Source of the DNA: Verrucomicrobiota bacterium
GTDB lineage: Bacteria > Verrucomicrobiota > Verrucomicrobiia > Limisphaerales > UBA11320
Direction: 5' to 3'
Assembly: GCA_016199985.1 (NCBI GenBank)
Contig: JACQFQ010000033.1
Coordinates: forward strand, 1 to 64,000
DNA length: 64,000 nt
Part shown: piece after piece, positions 52,564-59,630 of the stretch
Numbering within the stretch: the first letter of the stretch is position 1
Layout: each line of letters opens with the position of its first letter
Program-made: the position numbers and the translations under genes
Notes under the pieces: generated by a model
What the model was told of the DNA's origin: nothing
The model's database searches: none
The model's input: the letters and a program-made list of their open reading frames with translations, nothing else

Positions 52564-53276
52564 CGAACCTCCTCGGTTCGCGGGGACGCGGACTCCGCCT
52601 CGCGGGGAGGCTCCGGAAGTCCCGGCTCTTCCGAGCGCAGAGTCTCGCGCGTGAGTCCACCGGTCACGCCATCGACACGCAGGCGGATCCTTCGAGAGTC
52701 CCGAGTCTCCTGAGACATCAGATCAACCTCAAAGGAGTCGCTGGACCCATCGGGGAAGAACATCACAGGAGGCGGCTCCTGAGCAAAACCATCGGCGTCC
52801 GTGAGGACAGGAGTCGTCTCCAGTTCTCCCTCAGGCTGCCCCAGGGCGCGTTCGGGGGAGTCGCCCCAGCGCCATCGAGCGACGCGGATCTGGTCGCGCA
52901 TGTTCTGAAGATAGAACTGAGCTTCGAACACATCCTGGTATTGCCCGGGCTGTCCCAGCGGATCGGGTTCCCAAAGGACGCGGGGTATGCCGGCCCCGCC
53001 CGAAGGAGCAGATGCAGAAGTTCCGGCGGCGGGGTTGGCGTGGTCGAATCGGAGGAGCACGTTTCGTCCTGATGTTTGCGCATGAGCGCGGGAAAATCGA
53101 AGCAACGCCTCGAACTGCGTGACGCCCTCGGTGAGTCCTGCATGGCTCTGAAGGCTTGAGAAGTTGAAGACAGAAGCCCCCATCAACAAAAGGATGAGAA
53201 CCACCACCAGCAGAAGCTCGATCAACGTGAATCCGGCGCCGGTCCTCGTCCTTGCATGACGCGCCGCCGGAATCAT
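52560..53276 (-). CDS. gspH: GspH/FimT-type minor pseudopilin
   Basis: Leader MIPAARHARTRTGAG, then FTLIELLLVVVLILLLMGASVF (Glu at +5), then SSLQSHAGLTEGVTQFEALLRFSRAHAQTSGRNVLLRF, the typical GspH/FimT helix and strand. The rest is beta-rich (VARWRWGDS, VMFFPDGSSDSFEVDL, RRIRLRVDGVTGGLTR), which again fits. An upstream ATG at 53306 in the same frame would overlap the gspG end by 17 bases; neither start has a good ribosome site and I prefer the shorter leader (238 aa). Confidence 0.8.
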   Translation of the reverse strand: MIPAARHARTRTGAGFTLIELLLVVVLILLLMGASVFNFSSLQSHAGLTEGVTQFEALLRFSRAHAQTSGRNVLLRFDHANPAAGTSASAPSGGAGIPRVLWEPDPLGQPGQYQDVFEAQFYLQNMRDQIRVARWRWGDSPERALGQPEGELETTPVLTDADGFAQEPPPVMFFPDGSSDSFEVDLMSQETRDSRRIRLRVDGVTGGLTRETLRSEEPGLPEPPREAESASPRTEEVR

Positions 53277-53289
53277 ATGAAGGTCGGCA

Positions 53290-53814
53290 CTATTTGCCGC
53301 CGGCATTGCCGGTTACGGAGTCCTTGTCGTTCTCCGCCATCAGGCGAATGTCATCATCCGTATCAGGCTGGCCATCGGGTCCGATGGAAGAGAGCTTATA
53401 CGGGAGGCCGCCCTTCTTCTCGTCGCCCCCGCTGCGATCCGTCAGTTCGTATCGGAGCTTGTGACCCCAGGGATCATCCAGCCTGGTTCCCGGCTTCAAG
53501 TACGGTCCAATCCACTTCTCCCCAAGGCGTTCGTTTTCAAAGCTAGGCTTTTTGAGGAGAGCGTCGAGTCCGCCCTCCTGCTCGCTGGGGTAATGTCCAA
53601 TATTGAGACGGTAAGTATCCAGCGCGGTGCCGACGCCATTGAGGAGAAGGCGTGTGGTGTTCTTTTCGGCGCCTTCCTGCTGAGGAAGGACGAATACGAC
53701 CAACGCGCCGGCGAGGAGGAGGATGATGACGATGACGAGGAGGATTTCGATGAGGGTGAACCCTGCGGCCCGGCGAAATCCGGGTTTGGCGCTCAGAAGT
53801 GGTTTCAATTTCAT
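53290..53814 (-). CDS. gspG: GspG major pseudopilin
   Basis: The ATG at 53814 (MKLKPLLSAKPGFRRAAG) gives a normal positively charged leader, cleaved before FTLIEILLVIVIILLLAGALVV; a longer frame from 53904 adds a poor N-terminus. The 174-aa protein shows GspG hallmarks: LDTYRLNIGHYPSEQEGGLDALLKKP, WIGPYLKPGTRLDDPWGHKLRYEL and SSIGPDGQPDTDDDI, where the acidic tail binds calcium in GspG. It is the first gene of the minus-strand secretion operon, so the promoter should lie in 53815-53950 between it and the tRNA. Confidence 0.92.
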   Translation of the reverse strand: MKLKPLLSAKPGFRRAAGFTLIEILLVIVIILLLAGALVVFVLPQQEGAEKNTTRLLLNGVGTALDTYRLNIGHYPSEQEGGLDALLKKPSFENERLGEKWIGPYLKPGTRLDDPWGHKLRYELTDRSGGDEKKGGLPYKLSSIGPDGQPDTDDDIRLMAENDKDSVTGNAGGK

Positions 53815-53950
53815 AAATCGGTCGCTGGAATTGGCGTTCCTGCCAAACGAAACATCGACGTCCCATTCCGGGGCTTGATTCATTTCAAAAAATCCGACTT
53901 GCAATCAACCCGTGTTGACCTAACTTGCCGCCCTGCTTTACAGCACGGAC

Positions 53951-54027
53951 GCGAGCGTAGCTCAGCCTGGTAGAGCGTCACCTTGCCAAGGTGAATGTCG
54001 AGGGTTCGAATCCCTTCGCTCGCTCCA
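53951..54027 (+). tRNA. tRNA-Gly (anticodon GCC)
   Basis: A complete cloverleaf with encoded CCA. The acceptor GCGAGCG pairs with CGCTCGC; the D arm is GCTC...GAGC; the anticodon stem TCACC/GGTGA closes the loop TTGCCAA with anticodon GCC. The T arm carries TTCGAAT. The discriminator is T. It is followed by the GIY-YIG unit whose far end repeats the 3' half of this tRNA. Confidence 0.96.
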
Positions 54028-54028
54028 A
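53992..54028 (+). repeat. 37-bp direct repeat, left copy (inside tRNA-Gly)
   Basis: Begins TGAATGTCGAGGGTTCG and ends GCTCGCTCCAA. It covers the end of the anticodon stem, the variable loop, T arm, acceptor 3' strand and CCA of tRNA-Gly. Identical to 54349-54385. Confidence 0.95.
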
Positions 54029-54046
54029 TTTATTTCCGTCCATGAT

Positions 54047-54072
54047 CAAGGCTTGGACCGTTCCACGGCCTG
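54047..54072 (+). repeat. 26-bp direct repeat, left copy, with internal hairpin
   Basis: Starts CAAGGCTTGG and ends CCACGGCCTG. It matches 54325-54350 with one mismatch (A here, G there, at the eleventh base). It stands four bases before the GTG start of the GIY-YIG gene, so it could form the 5' leader or promoter element of that gene. Confidence 0.85.
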
Positions 54073-54075
54073 TGG

Positions 54076-54351
54076 GTGTATGTCCTCCAATCGTCCACCT
54101 CCCAGCTTTACGTTGGGATTTCCAAGGATCTCGACCGAAGGATCAAGGAGCACCACCGTCGTCAAAGCCCCTCGGTCAAACGCCTCGAAGGCGACTTGAT
54201 CGAGATTTACCGTGAGGAGTTCGCCAGCTACGCCCAAGCGCGCAAGCGAGAGGTCTACCTCAAATCGGGCGCGGGTAGAGCGTGGCTCAGGCAGCGTCAG
54301 GGCGTTCCACGCCCCGAGCCTTGCCAAGGCTTGGGCCGTTCCACGGCCTGA
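54076..54351 (+). CDS. GIY-YIG nuclease family protein
   Basis: A 91-aa single-domain protein from a GTG start: (V)YVLQSSTSQLYVGISKDL carries the GIY-YIG pair as YVL and YVG. Next come LDRRIKEHHR with the catalytic Arg, and YAQARKREVYLKSGAGRAWLR with the catalytic Glu. The length is right for the compact UPF0213-like group. The last 20 residues are coded by the flanking repeat, and the stop lies inside it. Single GIY-YIG domains of this type are free-standing nucleases of uncertain role; homing and DNA-repair relatives exist. It is the only gene between the two tRNA 3'-half copies. Confidence 0.82.
   Translation: MYVLQSSTSQLYVGISKDLDRRIKEHHRRQSPSVKRLEGDLIEIYREEFASYAQARKREVYLKSGAGRAWLRQRQGVPRPEPCQGLGRSTA
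54325..54350 (+). repeat. 26-bp direct repeat, right copy, interrupting a tRNA fragment
   Basis: Pair of 54047-54072. The core GGCCGT-TCC-ACGGCC (54334-54348) is a perfect 6-bp hairpin. To its left is CCTTGCCAAGG (54319-54329), equal to the tRNA anticodon arm at 53981-53991, and to its right is the tRNA 3' half. The tRNA-like sequence is therefore split by 19 bases at the anticodon stem. Confidence 0.85.
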
Positions 54352-54385
54352 ATGTCGAGGGTTCGAATCCCTTCGCTCGCTCCAA
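54349..54385 (+). repeat. 37-bp direct repeat, right copy (tRNA-Gly 3' half)
   Basis: Exact copy of 53992-54028, 357 bp downstream. It has no acceptor 5' strand or D arm, so it is not a functional tRNA. Confidence 0.95.
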
Positions 54386-54392
54386 ATGACTG

Positions 54393-54473
54393 TCACGCGA
54401 AGGCGCGAAGAGAAGACAAAGGAGAAGGGCTTTCCGATTCCCCCTTCGCGGCTTCGCGGCTTCGCGTGAAGTC
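54393..54473. repeat. Hairpin of CGAAG/CTTCG units (REP-like intergenic repeat)
   Basis: TCACGCGAAGGCGCGAAG at the left is complementary to CTTCGCGGCTTCGCGTGA at the right, spaced by about 45 bases. The repeated short unit (CTTCGCGG) makes several alternative pairings possible. It lies between the tRNA unit and the end of the minus-strand mega-protein. No T-run follows. It looks like a dispersed intergenic repeat; I have only this copy to judge from. Confidence 0.5.
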
Positions 54474-54543
54474 CACTTCACCGGCAAGAGCCGCCGCTGA
54501 CGCAAGGCTGCAAGACCACGCGCTGAACTGCTAGAAACCCGGA

Positions 54544-57500
54544 CTAGGGGCTGATTCTCGCGCCCACCGGGACAAGATCGAGCAGGCGATTCACGTCTTT
54601 CTGATGTCCCACCCAGGCAATGCCCCGCAGAACGAGCACCCGATAGAGCGGATCGTCGAACGTCCATGTGTAATGCCCCGGAATGGACCCAAAGACCCGC
54701 GCCTTCCCACGCTCATAAGCCCAGATCTGCGTTCGCGCGTCGCCTTCCTCCACCGCGTCCGCCAACACCTGGATCCGCTTCTCGTCTCCATGGAAGGCCC
54801 AATAAGTTTCGTCCAGCAGCGACAGCTTTGTGAATCCGCGCGTGATGGGATGATCAGTGGTCGTGAATCGGAGGTCCAGCGCGCCATGGCGATACTTCGA
54901 TCCGCCGGTCGCCAGCCCGATCCTTTCCGCAAGAGCATCGGCCTGCTGACGCCCTTCCATGGCCCAGTGCAGATACACCAAGCCGCCGCCTCTCGCCTGA
55001 AACGCGTCGATCTGGGCCGCGACCTCCGGGCTCCAGCGCGAGTTGCGCGAGAAGAACACAACGATGTCCGCCGTCGCCAGTTGATTGCGCGAAGGAAATC
55101 CCTGCGCCTGCGACACGAAAACGTTGTCGGCGAGCGGCAGCAGCACGGACCATCGCTTCTGCCACGCCGGATAGTCATGCTCATCCAATCCGTGGTCCTG
55201 GTCATCAATGCACAGCAGGATCCGCATCGGGGGCGGATCGACGGGCGCAGACCCGGGGGAGGGAAGGAAAGCTTCGAACTCCTGACGCTTTCGAGCAGGA
55301 GGAGCCGAAGGATACACTCGCGTGATACGAGCGGGCTCGATGGGAGTGGTCAGCAGGAATGTCAAAAGATCCTCCATCTGCTCCGCGGTCAGAAGCTGTC
55401 CCAGCCCCTCGGGCATCAGCGACGTCTTCATCGGCTCGATCGAGAGCACCTCACCCCGGGGACGCTCCATCGACGCGTTGGCTGGAAGAGCGAGAACGAT
55501 CTTCTGATCGTTCAACGTCCGGATGATTCCGCTGGCCTCCGCGCCGCCCTTGAATTTTACGAGGCTGCCGGTTTGATCGGGATTGATCGTCGCCGACGGC
55601 TTTGTGATGTCGAGCAACACGGACTCGCGGTCGCGATAGACTAGATTGGAGAGATCCGGGCCAAACACCGTGCCTTCGCCGCGGATCATATGGCAGGTGA
55701 CGCATCCGCCCTCGCCAAAATACACCCGCCGCCCTCGCAGCCAGCGTCCCTTCACATCCGCGCGCGCGATGGGGGCATCCATCGAAGTCCTGCCTTTTTC
55801 CGGTTTGGAGTTGGCCCAGGGGAGCAACACCCGATTCAACGCGATGGGCCGCGTTTTGGCATCGAGCGCAAAGTGAAGGCCGCTTCCCGCCGTCCGAACC
55901 GGACCTCTCGCCTCCAAATCCAAGGAGGCAACCGAAGTCTCCGGATCAGTGGTCGCGCCGAGCTCGGCTGGCTGAGTGGCGGAGAGCGATTGGCGGAGGG
56001 TCATGAGGCGGTTTGCGAACGCGTCGGCGCCCTGGTCCCAATCGAGCGAAGCGCCGGGTTGCACTGCGGGAACGAAAATGTTCGCCACTTTGACGCCTCC
56101 GCGAAGCCGCAGGGACTTCACGCTCTCGGAAGCGTCGAGCAGCTTGAAGAAAGCCTCGTGATCCGCCGACCCCGCGGTGAAGCGACGGGACACCGCCGGG
56201 GAGGGATGAGGGAGAACCACGCGCGCCGTCTCAGCCCCTGACTCCACCGTCGCCTGCACCCCGTTGAGGGAAACCACAAGATCCATCTCCGGCCTTTGGC
56301 CGATCGGGCTTGATGTCGACCAGGAGGCGGGAGCCGGCAACGTGATGGAATACGGAACGGGCTCGGTTTGCCGAGGCAGATGGAGGACGAGAGTCCGGCG
56401 ATCGGCGGTGATCGAGAGAGTTTGTACATCGACCCACCTTCGCGGCGCCGCCATCTGATCGCGCACCACCTGATACCCCGGACGAATCACCTCGAATCGA
56501 TCCCCGGCGTTCACATAACGCCCTGCTTCAATCCGCGTCTTTTCCCGAGCCGACGCCCATTCCGCGTCCTTCAAGGGGCGATCGAAAGCGATGCGGAACT
56601 CATCGGACGCCGACGCCCAAGCCGCCGCAGGCTGCGGAACATCCGGCCGGGCGTATCGGATTCGAAATACTTTGCCCTCGCCCGCGGGACCGGTGCCCCA
56701 ATCCGGCGGACCACTATGGCAGGCCAGGAGCAAGTCTCCCTTCGGGGTCACGCAGGCGTCCACCAGCAGCATTCCCATGCAGGCGACAATCTGGTTCTGC
56801 GCCACATAGCCTTCCTGGGTCTTGAAAAGCCGCGTGCGGTAGAGCTTCCCGCGGGATTCGCCGCACACCAGCGCGTCCCCCGCCCAGGAGGCCGGCCCGA
56901 AAGTCGGTCCGCCATTCACGCTCTCATTAAACACCATCCCCACGGTGCTCTGATGCTGAGGCGCGTACTCAAACACCGCGGGCTCGTCAATCACTTGAGG
57001 CAGATGCTTGGGATGACGCGGCGGAAATCCGTAGTGCAGCCCCGGCTGGATGTGCAGCAGTTCATCCAAGGGGTTGCCGTTGGGCAGCCACGTCGCGCCC
57101 TCCTGCTCGGTGCCGAACAGGTCCCCTTCCCGATTGAACGCCAACGCGCAGGTGAATCGAATCCCGGTGCAGATCGTTTCACGCCGGGAAAAGTCGGCGG
57201 AGACGCGTTGGATCGTTCCGCGATCGCTGGCGAGGTCGTAGTGCGCCTTCCCGGTGGCGGCGTCAATGAGATAGCCGTTGGCGTAATTGGCGGTGCCAAG
57301 GCCGAAGTAGATCGAGCCATCGCGGGGATCGACGGCGAGCCCGATCGCGTCGACATTTTGAACAATCTCCTTCCACCCTGTGGCCACAATGATCTCCTCG
57401 TCCGCGACGCCGTCGCGGTCCCTGTCGAGAATCAAGGAAACCTTCCCCTTGCTCGCCACCAAAACGCCGTCGCCGCGCGGATCATTTTTTGGAAGCAACG

Positions 57501-58602
57501 CCATGCCGATCGGACCGCGCAGCGAGGACTTGTCCCAAAATACGCTGGCCCGGTCCTCTCTGCCGTCGCCGTCGGTGTCGGTCACAAGATGGATGCGTCC
57601 GTCATACCCCAGCGCCACGAGCTTGCCGTCGTGTCGGTATCGGAGATTCGTCTGGTTGCGAAGCTTCACAGGGAGCTCCTCCACGCTGAAGCCCGGCACG
57701 AGCATTTGAACGATCGGCGGATCCTTCACCGTTTCGAGGGCATGGCCGTTGCGCCCAGAGGCGAGGGCGTTCAGTCCGGCGGCGCGCGAAAGCAGCGCCC
57801 GCTCGATGTTCTCCTTGTCGACGTCCGAAACCGCGCGGTCGTAAACAAGCACCGCGGCGATATCGCCATGAAAGGAGCCCTGCGCATGGGGCGGCTCGTT
57901 CGCCTCGTTGGAATAGATGCGTCCGCCCACGACCATGTCATCAAAGCCCATCAGCGAGGCCGCCCGCGACCGGGCCCCCAGAGCGTTGCCGTCGAGGAAC
58001 AGCTCCGTGCCACGATCGCCCAGATGGGTTCGGGCGCACAGGACATGGAATCCGCCGAACGGCAGATCCGAGGCCGGCGCGCGGCTGGCGGGAAGCATGT
58101 TTTGAAACCCGCCGCTCCCCGCGACCTCGACGCTCAACACCTGGAGTGTCGGAGTGGAGCTCGGACCCTGATCGAGATTGAAGCCGCTGGTGTAATCGTT
58201 TTGTCCCGCGGCGGCCGCCGCGAAAAACCCGGAGAATCCACCCGGGTTCGACCGAGGGGCTGCAAGGAGAAACACGGTCGCTTCCTTCAATCGGCGCTTC
58301 GGCCCCTGGATGCTGAGGAAGTCATCCTTGCCGTCGAAGTGAAGAAAGGCCTCGGCGTCATCCGCGCGCAGGACAGGCCGGCCGGGCGCCCAGGGCTGCG
58401 TGGCCTGCAACGGACCCCCTCGCGCGTCCAGCCAACGGTCCACCGGACTCCCATTCCCCAGCGGCGGCAGCTCCGCGGCCCGGCGCAATGCCGCCTGATT
58501 CGTCGCTTCCAGATGCAGAATCAAGCCCTCCTGCGCGGGAACGGCCGCCTGAAGTCGCAAAGAAGCGCCAAGGAGGACGAGGATCCACCGGGTGAGTTTC
58601 AT
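54544..58602 (-). CDS. PVC-type mega-protein: LamG, dehydrogenase propeller, cytochrome c, ThuA
   Basis: The ATG at 58602 (MKLTRWILVLLGASLRLQAA) gives a signal peptide and about 1,352 aa. Order: LamG-like part (~25-270, LHFDGKDDFLSI, FLDGNALGARSR); a PQQ/NHL-type propeller as in 'membrane-bound dehydrogenase' proteins (~300-690, LVTDTDGDGREDRASVF, LFGTEQEGATWLPNGNPLDELLHI); beta-sandwich linkers; a PVC heme domain with CVTCH near 967 (RVYFGEGGCVTCHMIRGEG); and a C-terminal ThuA-type domain (~1140-1350, VVFFSRNSRW, GGGLVYLHWA, FGSIPGHYTWTFDDPLYR). Such fusions are typical of Planctomycetes and Verrucomicrobia and are predicted to oxidise sugars in the periplasm; substrate unknown. Confidence 0.88.
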   Translation of the reverse strand: MKLTRWILVLLGASLRLQAAVPAQEGLILHLEATNQAALRRAAELPPLGNGSPVDRWLDARGGPLQATQPWAPGRPVLRADDAEAFLHFDGKDDFLSIQGPKRRLKEATVFLLAAPRSNPGGFSGFFAAAAAGQNDYTSGFNLDQGPSSTPTLQVLSVEVAGSGGFQNMLPASRAPASDLPFGGFHVLCARTHLGDRGTELFLDGNALGARSRAASLMGFDDMVVGGRIYSNEANEPPHAQGSFHGDIAAVLVYDRAVSDVDKENIERALLSRAAGLNALASGRNGHALETVKDPPIVQMLVPGFSVEELPVKLRNQTNLRYRHDGKLVALGYDGRIHLVTDTDGDGREDRASVFWDKSSLRGPIGMALLPKNDPRGDGVLVASKGKVSLILDRDRDGVADEEIIVATGWKEIVQNVDAIGLAVDPRDGSIYFGLGTANYANGYLIDAATGKAHYDLASDRGTIQRVSADFSRRETICTGIRFTCALAFNREGDLFGTEQEGATWLPNGNPLDELLHIQPGLHYGFPPRHPKHLPQVIDEPAVFEYAPQHQSTVGMVFNESVNGGPTFGPASWAGDALVCGESRGKLYRTRLFKTQEGYVAQNQIVACMGMLLVDACVTPKGDLLLACHSGPPDWGTGPAGEGKVFRIRYARPDVPQPAAAWASASDEFRIAFDRPLKDAEWASAREKTRIEAGRYVNAGDRFEVIRPGYQVVRDQMAAPRRWVDVQTLSITADRRTLVLHLPRQTEPVPYSITLPAPASWSTSSPIGQRPEMDLVVSLNGVQATVESGAETARVVLPHPSPAVSRRFTAGSADHEAFFKLLDASESVKSLRLRGGVKVANIFVPAVQPGASLDWDQGADAFANRLMTLRQSLSATQPAELGATTDPETSVASLDLEARGPVRTAGSGLHFALDAKTRPIALNRVLLPWANSKPEKGRTSMDAPIARADVKGRWLRGRRVYFGEGGCVTCHMIRGEGTVFGPDLSNLVYRDRESVLLDITKPSATINPDQTGSLVKFKGGAEASGIIRTLNDQKIVLALPANASMERPRGEVLSIEPMKTSLMPEGLGQLLTAEQMEDLLTFLLTTPIEPARITRVYPSAPPARKRQEFEAFLPSPGSAPVDPPPMRILLCIDDQDHGLDEHDYPAWQKRWSVLLPLADNVFVSQAQGFPSRNQLATADIVVFFSRNSRWSPEVAAQIDAFQARGGGLVYLHWAMEGRQQADALAERIGLATGGSKYRHGALDLRFTTTDHPITRGFTKLSLLDETYWAFHGDEKRIQVLADAVEEGDARTQIWAYERGKARVFGSIPGHYTWTFDDPLYRVLVLRGIAWVGHQKDVNRLLDLVPVGARISP

Positions 58603-58633
58603 GGGGCGACATTGCCGAATCCCGTCCGGGGCA

Positions 58634-59575
58634 TCAAGGTTTGCTTCCCCTGGCGGGACGCAGACGCCAGAGCCCCGCGATGAAGCTCCCAATGATGGAA
58701 TGGAAGGTCGCCGAAATCGCGCACGGGACCGACGCGGTCGGAAGCGAAGGAAAATTCTTTGTCGCCAACGCCACCGCCAGGCCGGAGTTCTGCATTCCCA
58801 CCTCGATGGAGATGGTGCGACAGATCAAAGCGTCGTAGCCCAGCGCGCGCGCAAAAAAGTATCCGAGAAAGAACCCGCAGCCGTGGAGCAGGAACACCGC
58901 AAGGACAAGGATGCCGCCGTGCCGCTTGATGGCCTCCGCGTTTTGTCCCAGGATGCCCGCGCAGATCAGGACAATCGCCACCACCGAGACCACCGGCGAG
59001 AAGGGCAGCGCGGCCTTCACCGCCCGGGGAAACCGATGATGCAGCGCGAGCCCGCCGATCACGGGCAAGAGGACAATCTGGAGCGTGTCGCGGAACAGCG
59101 CCCATCCATCCACGGGCACATACTGGCCCGCCAGCCACCGGGTGAGCAACGGCGTCAGGACGATCGCCCCGAGCGTGGAACAGAGGGTCATCAGCACCGA
59201 GAGCGCGACATCGGACCGGGCAATGTAGTTCACCACGTTCGACGCCGTGCCGCAGGGGCAGCACGCCACGAGGATGAGCCCGACGGCGAAGGAGGTCTCG
59301 AGCTGGAGGAGATGGGCGATCGACCATCCCAAAAAGGGCATGATGAGATAGTGAGCGACGAATCCGACGGCGACCGCGCGCGGCATGCGGATCACGCGCC
59401 TGAAATCGTCGACGCTCAGCGTGATCCCCATCCCCAGCATGATGATCGAGAGCCCCCAGACGACCGCGTTCCCGTGGAACCAGGTGAACAACGCCGGCCG
59501 CCAGAGAGCGGCGATTCCCCCGAGCACAACCCAGAGCGGAAACAGATTCGTGAAGAGAAGCAGCGCGCGATTCAT
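58634..59575 (-). CDS. Bile acid:sodium symporter (BASS) family transporter
   Basis: A 313-aa membrane protein with about nine hydrophobic helices. Family phrases: LGMGITLSVDDFRRV, ILVACCPCGTASNVVNYIARSDVALSVLMT (the core of the crossover region) and ISIEVGMQNSGLAVALA. Bacterial BASS proteins move bile-acid-like or small organic acids with sodium. It starts downstream of a DUF1501 gene and ends 31 bases before the start of the mega-protein, all on the minus strand. Confidence 0.88.
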   Translation of the reverse strand: MNRALLLFTNLFPLWVVLGGIAALWRPALFTWFHGNAVVWGLSIIMLGMGITLSVDDFRRVIRMPRAVAVGFVAHYLIMPFLGWSIAHLLQLETSFAVGLILVACCPCGTASNVVNYIARSDVALSVLMTLCSTLGAIVLTPLLTRWLAGQYVPVDGWALFRDTLQIVLLPVIGGLALHHRFPRAVKAALPFSPVVSVVAIVLICAGILGQNAEAIKRHGGILVLAVFLLHGCGFFLGYFFARALGYDALICRTISIEVGMQNSGLAVALATKNFPSLPTASVPCAISATFHSIIGSFIAGLWRLRPARGSKP

Positions 59576-59630
59576 GCGATTGATCGAACCACTAGAGAAC
59601 CGCGCGTCCCCCGCTCCAAGCCAAATCGTT

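Larger units (their letters stand above)
53992..54385 (+). mobile_element. Candidate tRNA-targeting GIY-YIG mini-element (357-bp unit)
   Basis: The 37 bases 53992-54028 (the tRNA-Gly 3' half plus one A) are repeated exactly at 54349-54385, 357 bp away. Between them is one small nuclease gene. This is the arrangement left when an element carrying its own tRNA 3' end inserts into a tRNA gene and restores it. No integrase is present; the only enzyme is a GIY-YIG nuclease. The unit could instead be a stand-alone tandem-duplication scar. Boundaries are exact to the repeat, but direction and mechanism are inference. Confidence 0.6.

Noticed and set aside
54349-54385. A second tRNA-Gly gene
   Set aside because: Only the 3' half is present; the acceptor 5' strand and D arm are missing, and the anticodon region is split by 19 bases.
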